The notes below the pieces were generated by a model. The model was given only the letters and a program-made list of their open reading frames with translations. It was not told the origin of the DNA and ran no database searches. From Myxococcales bacterium (GTDB taxonomy: Bacteria; Myxococcota; Myxococcia; Myxococcales; Myxococcaceae), in the NCBI GenBank assembly GCA_020846875.1, contig JADLDB010000074.1, positions 1-64,000 of the forward strand: a DNA stretch of 64,000 bases. Reading direction: 5' to 3'. The number at the start of each line of letters is the position of its first letter. Position 1 is the first letter of the stretch. Positions 7,924 through 15,224 of this stretch are shown here, in pieces. Both the position numbers and the translations under genes were made by a program.

Positions 7924-10900
7924 TCAGCGACCCCTCGACGGCACCGGGGGACTGGGCACCGGAGGCCCCAACTGGAACTCGCCCGTGGTCCGCCGCACCC
8001 CCGCGGCCACCACCGCCTTGAGCTGCCGCGACACCATGCGGAACATGCCGGTGAGCAGCTCGGGGCGATCGGCCAGCAGATCGAGGAAGTCGCGGCGGTC
8101 GATCACCAGCACCTTCGTGTCCACGGTGGCGACGGCGTCGTTGATCCGCGGCGTGCCGTCCATCAGCGACGTCTCTCCGAAGGACTCGCGCGCCCGGAAG
8201 GTCAACACCACCTCGCCCTCGCGCACCGCCGACACCGCGCCCTCGACGATCACGTACAGCGCGTCGCCTGGATCGCCCTCGGAGAAGATCCGCTCGCCGG
8301 CCTTGAAGCTGGCTTCCTTCGCCAGGGCGGCCACCGCGGCCAGGTCGTCCACGTCCGACTGGGCGAACACCTCCACCCCCTCCAGCGCGAACAGCTTCTT
8401 CAGGGTGCCGTCGTTCATGTCGTCTCCTTGCCTGGCCGGTGTCCACGAGCCGATCCGCCGCGCCACCACCCGCGCGCACGCGCGCAGCACCAGGTCGTCA
8501 CTCTGGCACAGCGGCCCGAGGTGCTCCGGGAAGCGGGCCGCGGCGCCAGGCGGCAGGCTCCGATGGTGCGCCTCGAGCTGCACCGACACCAGCGCGCGCT
8601 CCTCGTCCGACAGCACGTTCTCGACGTACTCCATCGCCCAGGCGCGGCGGCGCGAGTCATTCCCCACCAGGTGGAAGTGGGCCCGGCGCAGCGTGCGCTC
8701 GTCCTGGGTGAGCCCCAACAGCCAGAAGGCCAGCTCCAGCGCTTGATCGAGCCGATCCCCCAGCACGCGAGTGAGCAGCGCGTCGTCGCCGAAGGCCGCC
8801 CGCGCGTCCCGGAAGGGCGTCACCAGCCGCTCGTACACCTCGTGCCGCCGCCCCAGCGCCGCCAGCCGCCGCTCGGCGTCCACCCGCAGCCCGGGGTGCT
8901 CCTCCTTGAGCTGCGCCAGGGCGACGCCGATCCGGTAGTGCAGCGCGGGATCGTCCTGCGCGTTGGAGAAGAGCAGCGCGTCCAGCGCCGCCTGGGTGCC
9001 GGTGAGCCGCAGCACGCGCGGGAGCTGCAGCCTCAAGGACAGGGTGCGGGTGCGATCGTCCAGCGTGGAGGCGAGCAGCGGCACCACCGCGTCGCCCAGC
9101 GCCGCCAGCGCCTCGCGCGCGCCGCGGCGATCGTCCCGCCAGGTGAGGAAGCGCAACAGCTTCGGCGCGAGCTCCACGTGCCTCCCCGCGCCCACCGAGG
9201 TGAGCGCCACCCGCCGCACCGTCGCGTCGCCGTCGTCCAGGTAACGCTGCAGGGCCTGGGCGTGCTCCGCGCCCTGCAGCCGGCCCAGCAGGCGCGCCAC
9301 CTCGCGCCGCTCCGCCACCGGCGCCGTCGCACCATGCTCCAGCAGCCGGGCCAGCGCCGCGCGCGCCGCCGGATCCGCCTCCCCCGGCAGGGACAGCACC
9401 CCGCCCACCGCCGCCGCCAGCACCCCGGGATCGGCCGCGTACAAGAGCGGCCCCAGCACCGCGCGCGCCCGCTCGGGGTTCAGCTTCGCCAGCGCCCAGA
9501 TCGCCGCGTCCCTCGGCCGCCGCGCGGCGTCCGTCACCAGCGCCTCCAGCGCCCTCGACAGGCCCTTGAGCTCCAGCCGCAGCGCCAGCGTCACGCCCTT
9601 CTCCTGCAGCCGCTCCCCGGGGTGCGCCAGCATCAGCCGCACGTGGGCCTCCCGCACCAGCCCCGCCAGCTCCAGCAGCTCGGCCGCCCGCAGCGCCCGC
9701 TCGGGAGACGGCGACTTGATCGCCTCCACCAACAGCCGCTCCTCTGCGTCCTTCACCGCACCGGGCTCGACGCCCGCCACCCGCTCGTGCACCGCGTCGA
9801 CGTAGCGGGGCCTGAGGCGCACCAACATCACCACCAGCCCGGCGCAGCCGAGGATCAACAGGGCGAACACTCCCTGCACCCCCACCGCCTTGGCGATGCC
9901 CAGCAGCAGCACGCCGGCGATCCCCATGCCGCCCTTCTTGAGGAGGCCGTCGATGGTGCGGCGCGCGCCGTCGCGGGAGGCGTCGGGCAGCGGCGCGTAG
10001 AGCAGCTGCACCGCCACCGGCATCAACGCCCAGCTCACCGCGCCCTCGAAGACCTTCAGCGCCCAGGCGCTCCACACCGAGGGCACCACCCAGGCCACTC
10101 CCGTCAGCAGCGCCAGGCCTACCGGGGCGATCCCCGCGTAGCGCACCACCCCCATCCGGCGCAGCAGCGCCTCGGCCAGGAAGAACTGGAAGAGCGCGCA
10201 GGCCACGCCCGTCCACAGTTGGTGCGCGGCGAAGAGATCCGCCATCTGCGCCTCCGACAGCTTCGCCACGGCGCGGGCGTTGAAGGCGAAGTCGGTGAAC
10301 TGCTGCAGCACCGCGAAGCCCAGGACGAGGCCGGCGATCAGGCGGGTGTACCGGCCCAGCACCACGTCCTTGAGCGGCGTGCGCGGCGCGTCCTGCTTCT
10401 CGGAAGGCGGCTCCACGTCGCTGCGGTGGAAGCGCCAGGCGAAGGCCCCCACCACCAAGAGCGCGCCCCCCGCCACCAGCGGCCCCAGCGCGCCCACCGA
10501 GCGCGAAAGCACCTGCGCCGAGAAGCCCCCGACGATGGCGCCGGACATGCCGATCCCGTTGACCCAGGTGAAGGCCCGCCGCGCCTCGCGCGCGTCGAAG
10601 GCGTCGGTGAGCGAATTCCAGAAGGCCAGGGACACCAGCGTGGCGAAGGCTTCGGCGAAGAGGTACGCGCCCAGCCGGAAGAAGGGCACGTTGAACCACA
10701 GCCCCACCGCCAGCGTCAGGGCGAAGATGCCCGCCGCGAAGGACACGAAGCCTGGATCCGACTTGCGGCCCAGGCGCAACAGCGCCAGCGCGCCCGTCAC
10801 CACCGCCGCGGCCATGTACAGCCAGGGCAGCGCGCTCTCCTGGAACCGCGCCAGCATCAGCGCCGTGGCGCCGGGCTTCATCATCGACACCGCGCCGATG

Positions 10901-10956
10901 AAGCAGAACTGGAAGAGGGCCGCGGGCCACAACCTCGACACCCACGAGCGCGCCAT
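7924..10956 (-). CDS. MFS/Npt-like membrane protein with HEAT repeats and cNMP-binding domain
   Basis: The 1010-residue product has three parts. Residues 1 to about 400 contain roughly a dozen hydrophobic segments, like a major facilitator or Npt-type nucleotide transporter (SMMKPGATALMLARF near the start). Residues ~420-830 are HEAT-like helical repeats rich in Leu, Ala and Arg (for example ATVRRVALTSVGAG). Residues ~865-1000 form a cyclic-nucleotide-binding domain with the phosphate-binding cassette (FGETSLMDGTPRINDA) and SEGDPGDALYVIVEGAV. Such fusions exist in myxobacteria, but transported substrate and ligand are unknown. It is last in the sgmT-bac-padC-pyrE series, 15 bases after the lipoprotein gene. 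The FGE and PR residues needed to bind cAMP/cGMP appear present. Confidence 0.85.
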   Translation of the reverse strand: MARSWVSRLWPAALFQFCFIGAVSMMKPGATALMLARFQESALPWLYMAAAVVTGALALLRLGRKSDPGFVSFAAGIFALTLAVGLWFNVPFFRLGAYLFAEAFATLVSLAFWNSLTDAFDAREARRAFTWVNGIGMSGAIVGGFSAQVLSRSVGALGPLVAGGALLVVGAFAWRFHRSDVEPPSEKQDAPRTPLKDVVLGRYTRLIAGLVLGFAVLQQFTDFAFNARAVAKLSEAQMADLFAAHQLWTGVACALFQFFLAEALLRRMGVVRYAGIAPVGLALLTGVAWVVPSVWSAWALKVFEGAVSWALMPVAVQLLYAPLPDASRDGARRTIDGLLKKGGMGIAGVLLLGIAKAVGVQGVFALLILGCAGLVVMLVRLRPRYVDAVHERVAGVEPGAVKDAEERLLVEAIKSPSPERALRAAELLELAGLVREAHVRLMLAHPGERLQEKGVTLALRLELKGLSRALEALVTDAARRPRDAAIWALAKLNPERARAVLGPLLYAADPGVLAAAVGGVLSLPGEADPAARAALARLLEHGATAPVAERREVARLLGRLQGAEHAQALQRYLDDGDATVRRVALTSVGAGRHVELAPKLLRFLTWRDDRRGAREALAALGDAVVPLLASTLDDRTRTLSLRLQLPRVLRLTGTQAALDALLFSNAQDDPALHYRIGVALAQLKEEHPGLRVDAERRLAALGRRHEVYERLVTPFRDARAAFGDDALLTRVLGDRLDQALELAFWLLGLTQDERTLRRAHFHLVGNDSRRRAWAMEYVENVLSDEERALVSVQLEAHHRSLPPGAAARFPEHLGPLCQSDDLVLRACARVVARRIGSWTPARQGDDMNDGTLKKLFALEGVEVFAQSDVDDLAAVAALAKEASFKAGERIFSEGDPGDALYVIVEGAVSAVREGEVVLTFRARESFGETSLMDGTPRINDAVATVDTKVLVIDRRDFLDLLADRPELLTGMFRMVSRQLKAVVAAGVRRTTGEFQLGPPVPSPPVPSRGR

Positions 10957-10971
10957 GGGAAGGCCTTCGGA

Positions 10972-11592
10972 TCAGTCCGCCGTGTAGGCCAGGTCGGCCT
11001 TGCCCAGCGCGGACGCGAGGCGGAAGGTGAAGGTGCTCCCGGGGGCGATCTCCACCTTCGGGAAGCGCACCCGGTAGCCCACCCAGAAGGGCTCCATGTA
11101 CGAGTAGATGGAGCGCATCGGAGCGGTGGTGCGGCCCAGGCGGCTCACCTCGGTGGGCGTCACTTCCTTGCCGTCCACCACCAGGGCCAGCCGCCACATG
11201 GAGTCGGCGCGGTTGAAGTCTTCGAACTTGTAGTCGTTGGCGTGCACCGCCAGGTGGAACTCCACCGCGTCCGAGAGGCGCTTCTGCTCCGCGGCCAGGT
11301 TCTTCGCCGCCTCGCCCGCCGGAATGGCGCGGAAGCGGGCGTCGCGGGCCAGGCGCGCCTCCACGAAGGCCGGCGACTGCCAGGTGGCGTGGAAGAAGAC
11401 GTTGGTGTCCAGGTTGTCATAGACGGCCTGGCTGCGGGTGAAGCGCTCGAGCACCGTCTGGTACTCCGCCTCCAGCTTCGGATCGCTCTCGCTGGGCGGT
11501 GGATCGCCGCCCACGCGCGGGATGCGGGCGTTGGCGCACCCGCCGAGCGAGAGGATGACGAGGAGCGCCGTTGCTCTTCCCGGGCGGATCAC
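10972..11592 (-). CDS. Hypothetical lipoprotein downstream of pyrE
   Basis: 206 residues from a GTG at 11592, whose first bases overlap the pyrE stop (GTGA). The N-terminus (MIRPGRATALLVILSLGGC) is a lipoprotein signal with the Cys at residue 19. The mature domain has no family I recognise; it contains FFHATWQSPAFVEARLAR, a helical segment and a beta-rich tail (FPKVEIAPGSTFTFRLAS). The translational overlap with pyrE indicates one mRNA. The long frame continuing upstream past this GTG is the shadow of pyrE. Confidence 0.8.
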   Translation of the reverse strand: MIRPGRATALLVILSLGGCANARIPRVGGDPPPSESDPKLEAEYQTVLERFTRSQAVYDNLDTNVFFHATWQSPAFVEARLARDARFRAIPAGEAAKNLAAEQKRLSDAVEFHLAVHANDYKFEDFNRADSMWRLALVVDGKEVTPTEVSRLGRTTAPMRSIYSYMEPFWVGYRVRFPKVEIAPGSTFTFRLASALGKADLAYTAD

Positions 11593-12176
11593 TTCGGGAA
11601 GTCCTCGCGGGTGAACAGGGAGTGCACCTTCACTCCCAGCGCCTCGATCGCCTCGCGCCCGCCCTCCTGGCGATCGACCAGCGCGAAGGCGGCCACCGGC
11701 TCGAGCCCCTCGGCCCGTGCCCGCTCGACGGCCTTGATGGTTGACGCGCCAGTGGTGATCACGTCCTCCACCACCGCCACCTTCGCTCCTTCCGCAATGG
11801 CCGACAGCCCCTCGATCCACTGGCCGGTGCCGTGCCCCTTGGGCTCCTTGCGCACCAGGAAGGCGTGCAGAGGCGCGCCGCCCAGGTGGCTCACCAGGCT
11901 GACCGCGCTGGCCAGCGGATCGGCGCCCATGGTGAGGCCCCCCACCGCCACCGCTTCGGGGCTCTGCGCGCGGATCTCCGAGAAGAGCAGCCGGCCCACC
12001 AGCCAGTGCCCCTCGGCCAGCAGCGCCGTCTTCTTGCAGTCGATGTAGAAGTCCGACTCCCGGCCCGAGGACAGCACCACCTTCTTCTTCGCGTAGCTCT
12101 TCTCGGTGAGGAGCGTGAGGAGCCGCTGGCGATCGCTCTTCAGGGCGGCGGCACCGAAGTCCAGCGCAGCGCTCAC
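11589..12176 (-). CDS. pyrE: Orotate phosphoribosyltransferase
   Basis: PyrE joins orotate to PRPP to form orotidine 5'-monophosphate in de novo pyrimidine synthesis. The product is 195 residues from the GTG at 12176, a normal length. The PRPP-binding loop VVEDVITTGAS lies at about residues 135-145, and the catalytic flexible loop region (RKEPKGHGTGQW) at about 109-120. The GTG overlaps the padC stop (GTGA), and its own stop overlaps the next lipoprotein start, so three genes are chained by 4-base overlaps. No PyrR-like leader or attenuator can be fitted because the start lies inside padC. Confidence 0.95.
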   Translation of the reverse strand: MSAALDFGAAALKSDRQRLLTLLTEKSYAKKKVVLSSGRESDFYIDCKKTALLAEGHWLVGRLLFSEIRAQSPEAVAVGGLTMGADPLASAVSLVSHLGGAPLHAFLVRKEPKGHGTGQWIEGLSAIAEGAKVAVVEDVITTGASTIKAVERARAEGLEPVAAFALVDRQEGGREAIEALGVKVHSLFTREDFPK

Positions 12177-13015
12177 CGCGGGCCCTTCCCCTCGAGGTAG
12201 GCCACCAGCTCGGCGGAGTAGCGCAGCTGGGTGAGCAGCTCGGCGCGCCGCGCCTCCTCCAGCTCCTCGAAGACGTCGGCCAGGAGCGAGAGATCCTGGT
12301 TGCACTGGCCCAGTCGCAGGGTGACGTCGGACGCCAATTCGTCGGCGTCGACCTCCTCCTCCACCTCCTCGGGCGCCAGGCCGTCCTCGTCGGACAGGGC
12401 GCGGGTCAGCATGTCGCGCGCGGCGGGGGCGAGGCGCCCTTCGGAGGACAGGCGCTCCTGCGCGGCGGCCAGCTCTTCGCGGCTCACTTCCTCGCCGTGG
12501 ATCGCCGAGGCCAGCGCCATCAGCAGCGCGTCGGCGTCGGTGAGATCGGTGTGCAGCCGGGCCAGCACCTTCTCGCGCTGCAGCATCGTCAGGGCGGCCA
12601 CCCGGCGGAAGCCGGTGATCACCTGGAAGCGATCCGGCGCCTTGAGGCGCACGTCGATGGGGAAGAGCTGCCCCAGCCGGGCGATGTCGGTGGCCAGCGC
12701 CGACACGTCGTCCTCGTCGGGCGCGTCGGCGCGCAGCCGGAAGGCGTCGTCGGCGTCCACCCGGTCCAGTGGGATCATCGCCGGGGCGACGAAGTGCTTG
12801 TGCACCAGCGGGCGCACGTCGGGTGAAGGCCGCGGCTCGGGCAGCTCCTCCTCGGCGGCGGCGCCCTCGGCGTCGTGAGTTGACGAGGCGCCGGGGGAAG
12901 CCGTGACGGACTGGGGCGGCGGCGGCGGTGCGCCGAGCGAAGCAGCGGCCTCTGAGGCGGAGCCGTTGGAAGCCTCGCCCACCGGGGACCCGTCGTTGTT
13001 CACCACGTCTTCCAT
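12173..13015 (-). CDS. padC: PadC-like ParB/Srx-fold adaptor of the bactofilin scaffold
   Basis: 280 residues. The first ~65 are disordered, rich in Pro, Ala, Ser and acidic residues. A ParB/sulfiredoxin domain follows: an entry strand (MIPLDRVDADDAFRLR), a DDVSALATDI helix, GQLFPIDV and the nucleotide-site block ITGFRRVAA, which matches the GERRxxA motif of ParB CTPases. No helix-turn-helix DNA-binding domain is evident. In M. xanthus PadC binds CTP, docks on the BacNOP filaments and recruits ParA. Position directly after bacN-bacO-bacP identifies this as its counterpart. The acidic C-terminal segment (EEVEEEVDADELAS) and terminal helices fit an adaptor. Start ATG at 13015, four bases after the bacP stop. 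Confidence 0.88.
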   Translation of the reverse strand: MEDVVNNDGSPVGEASNGSASEAAASLGAPPPPPQSVTASPGASSTHDAEGAAAEEELPEPRPSPDVRPLVHKHFVAPAMIPLDRVDADDAFRLRADAPDEDDVSALATDIARLGQLFPIDVRLKAPDRFQVITGFRRVAALTMLQREKVLARLHTDLTDADALLMALASAIHGEEVSREELAAAQERLSSEGRLAPAARDMLTRALSDEDGLAPEEVEEEVDADELASDVTLRLGQCNQDLSLLADVFEELEEARRAELLTQLRYSAELVAYLEGKGPR

Positions 13016-13019
13016 GCGC

Positions 13020-13619
13020 TCACTTCTTCTTCTTCAGGAGCACCTTCTTCTTGCCACCCTCGCCCACCAGCACCGGGGCCGGAGGCGGCGGCGGGGCCGG
13101 CTTGGCCTCACCTTTGTCACTCTTGTCGCCCTTGCCGGGAGGAGGCGGCGGCGCCGGCTTGCCAGCCCTGACGGGCACCGCAGCGGGGCGGGCGATCACG
13201 GTGGCCGGGCGGGCGGAGGCGGTGGCGGGCCGGTACGCGGGGCGGGTGGCGGGCCGCTCGGACGCGGGCCGGGGCTCGGCGTTGCCCATGTCCACCCGGC
13301 CGCGGAAGCTGGCGCCGTCGACGATGATCACCCGCGGCGAGCGGATGTCGCCCACCATGCGGCCTTCCTTGGTGAGCTCGACCGACTCGGTGGCGGTGAT
13401 GTTGCCCACCACCACGCCCGAGACGATCGCGTTCTTCACCGCCACGTTGGCCTTCACGATGCCCGAAGGCTCGACGATCAACGTGCGCGTCAGGGACAGC
13501 TCGCCCTCGACGCGCCCGCGGACCGTGAGGTCCTCGTCACCCGAGAGCTTCCCGCTGATGAGGATCGACGGTCCGATGATCGTCGACTCCGACGAACCGA
13601 ACTCCTTGGTGGCGGCCAT
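13020..13619 (-). CDS. bacP: Bactofilin BacP with Pro-rich, Lys-rich tail
   Basis: 199 residues. Residues ~10-110 are the bactofilin beta-helix (STIIGPSILISGKLSGDEDL, then GRVEGELSL and GNITATESVELTKEGRMVGDIRSPRV). The remaining ~85 residues are a disordered tail with repeated RPAT units, Pro runs and a basic end (GGKKKVLLKKKK). In M. xanthus BacP has the longest tail of the three and the filaments position the ParA-ParB machinery. The middle and last bactofilin genes are six bases apart, so they are cotranscribed. Basic residues at the C-terminus may help bind a partner or membrane; that is inference. Confidence 0.9.
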   Translation of the reverse strand: MAATKEFGSSESTIIGPSILISGKLSGDEDLTVRGRVEGELSLTRTLIVEPSGIVKANVAVKNAIVSGVVVGNITATESVELTKEGRMVGDIRSPRVIIVDGASFRGRVDMGNAEPRPASERPATRPAYRPATASARPATVIARPAAVPVRAGKPAPPPPPGKGDKSDKGEAKPAPPPPPAPVLVGEGGKKKVLLKKKK

Positions 13620-13625
13620 GGTGGC

Positions 13626-13949
13626 TCAGCGCTCCTTCACGTCCATGTCGACGTTGCCCTTGAAGCTGGCGCCGTCGGCGATCAGGATCCGCGGGGCGCG
13701 CACGTCGCCCACCACGCGGCAGTCGGCCTTGAGCTCCACCTTGTCCGTGGCGGCGATGTTCCCGGTGACCCGGCCGCCGATCTCCACGTTCTGCACCTCG
13801 ATGTCGGCCTCCACCACGCCCGACGCCTCGACGAAGAGGGACTCCTTGAGCGAGATCTTCCCCTTCACCGTTCCCTGGATGACGAGATCCTCGTCGCCGG
13901 AGATCTCCCCGTCGATGACGATGCTCGAGCCGATGATCGTGTTCGCCAT
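13626..13949 (-). CDS. bacO: Bactofilin BacO
   Basis: 107 residues forming essentially a bare bactofilin domain, a short right-handed beta-helix that polymerises without nucleotide. Visible repeats are IGSSIVIDGEISGDEDLVI, GTVKGKISL, GRVTGNIAATDKVEL and GDVRAPRILIADGASFKG. The N-terminus is short (MANT). It is 47 bases after bacN and six before bacP. In M. xanthus BacO copolymerises with BacN and BacP into elongated subpolar scaffolds. Confidence 0.92.
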   Translation of the reverse strand: MANTIIGSSIVIDGEISGDEDLVIQGTVKGKISLKESLFVEASGVVEADIEVQNVEIGGRVTGNIAATDKVELKADCRVVGDVRAPRILIADGASFKGNVDMDVKER

Positions 13950-13996
13950 GTGCCTTCCTTACCCGTGCTTCGAGTGACAGTCCGCAGCGCTGCTTT

Positions 13997-14341
13997 TCAG
14001 ATGTCGTCGGGCAGCTTGACGTCCATCTCGATGGAGCCGTTGAAGACCGCGCCGTCCTCGATCACCACGCGCGTGGCCTTGATGTCGCCGTTCACCTTGG
14101 CCGACTGGTTGATCGACACCTTGGTGATCGCGTCGATGTTCCCGCTGGCCGTGCCGTTGATGGTCAGATCGTCGGCGCGAATGTCGGCCTCGACGATGCC
14201 CGAGGACTCGATGGTGAGGTGGTTCTTCAGGTTCACCTGGCCCTCGACGCGCCCCTCGACCACCAGGTCACCGGCGCCGGTCAGGCTGCCCCGAATGGTG
14301 ATGCCCTTGCCGATGATGTTGATCTGATCGTTCGTTGCCAT
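13997..14341 (-). CDS. bacN: Bactofilin BacN
   Basis: 114 residues, a single bactofilin domain with short ends: IIGKGITIRGSLTGAGDLVV, GRVEGQVNL, GTASGNIDAITKVSI and GDIKATRVVIEDGAVFNG, then the acidic tail MDVKLPDDI. First of three tandem bactofilin genes, matching the M. xanthus bacN-bacO-bacP order ahead of padC. All three keep the alternating hydrophobic pattern of the beta-helix, so each can probably polymerise. The gene starts 18 bases after the hydrolase stop, so the module may share the upstream transcript. Confidence 0.92.
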   Translation of the reverse strand: MATNDQINIIGKGITIRGSLTGAGDLVVEGRVEGQVNLKNHLTIESSGIVEADIRADDLTINGTASGNIDAITKVSINQSAKVNGDIKATRVVIEDGAVFNGSIEMDVKLPDDI

Positions 14342-14359
14342 GGGGTGAGGGACGGTAGG

Positions 14360-15196
14360 CTAGCGATGCGCGGAAATCCATTGCGAGATGTCGCCGACGA
14401 CCTCCTCTTTGCCGGTCTCGTTGAGCAGCTCGTGACGAAAGTCCACATATTCCTTCCACGTCTTGTCGGCGGACGCCACGGTGTCGAAGAAGGCGCGCGC
14501 GGCGGGCCTGGACGCGATCGGATCGGAGGTGCCGTGCAGCATCAGCAGCGGCTGGGTGATGGAGGCGCCGAGGCCGGCGAGGCGATCCTGCGCGGCGGTG
14601 TGCTCGAAGAACCAGCGCGGGGTGGTGACGTGGAGGTAGAGCGGATCCTCGGCGGTGGACTTCTGCCAGGCGGGATCGCGTGAGAGCTGCTCGGGCTTGA
14701 GCTCGTTGCCGATCTCCAGGCCGGGCAGCAGCCCCTTGATCAGCTTCGCGCCAAAGAGCTTCAGCGCCGGCGGCTCGAAGGCCAGCTTGTAATACGGGCT
14801 GGTCAGCACCGCGCCCTTGAGGCCTTCCGGGCGGCGCGCGAGCCAGTGGGTGACGATGAGGGCCCCGTGCGAGTGGCCCAGCGCGAAGCAGGGCGCGGCG
14901 CCCGCCGCCTCGCGCACGCGGCCCCAGAAGACGTTCATGTCGTCGAGGTAGTCGTCCCACTTGATGACGTCGGCGCGCTTGCCGTCCGCCTTCCCGTGGC
15001 CGCGGTAGTCGAGCGCCAGGGTGGAAAAGCCGCGGTCCGCCAGCGCGTCCAGGGTGTGGACGTAGCGGCCGGAGTGATCGCCGTAGCCGTGCACCACCCC
15101 CACCATCGCGGTGGCGGGGCCGTCGGGCCCGACGCTGCGCCAAAAGAGCCGGGTGCCGTCCTTCGAGGAGAAGAAGCCTTCGTCGCGCCGAGCCAT
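14360..15196 (-). CDS. Alpha/beta hydrolase, monoacylglycerol lipase-like
   Basis: 278 residues of the serine aminopeptidase/lysophospholipase (Hydrolase_4) type. Visible features are the oxyanion region VVHGYGDHSGRY, the nucleophile elbow GHSHG (in place of the usual GHSMG), the acid in HGTSDPIAS, and the catalytic His in FRHELLNE, which is a typical ending for bacterial monoacylglycerol lipases. No signal peptide is visible, so it is probably cytoplasmic. It lies 28 bases after the TPR gene and 18 before bacN in the same direction. The substrate is likely a monoacylglycerol or lysophospholipid. Confidence 0.88.
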   Translation of the reverse strand: MARRDEGFFSSKDGTRLFWRSVGPDGPATAMVGVVHGYGDHSGRYVHTLDALADRGFSTLALDYRGHGKADGKRADVIKWDDYLDDMNVFWGRVREAAGAAPCFALGHSHGALIVTHWLARRPEGLKGAVLTSPYYKLAFEPPALKLFGAKLIKGLLPGLEIGNELKPEQLSRDPAWQKSTAEDPLYLHVTTPRWFFEHTAAQDRLAGLGASITQPLLMLHGTSDPIASRPAARAFFDTVASADKTWKEYVDFRHELLNETGKEEVVGDISQWISAHR

Positions 15197-15224
15197 GAGG
15201 CCGGGCAGCTTACGAGAAGGCCCT

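Noticed and set aside
7801-12048. A 1415-residue open frame on the plus strand
   Set aside because: Composition is Arg/His/Gln/Leu rich and repeat-like, without any fold; it is the shadow of the transporter-HEAT, lipoprotein and pyrE genes.
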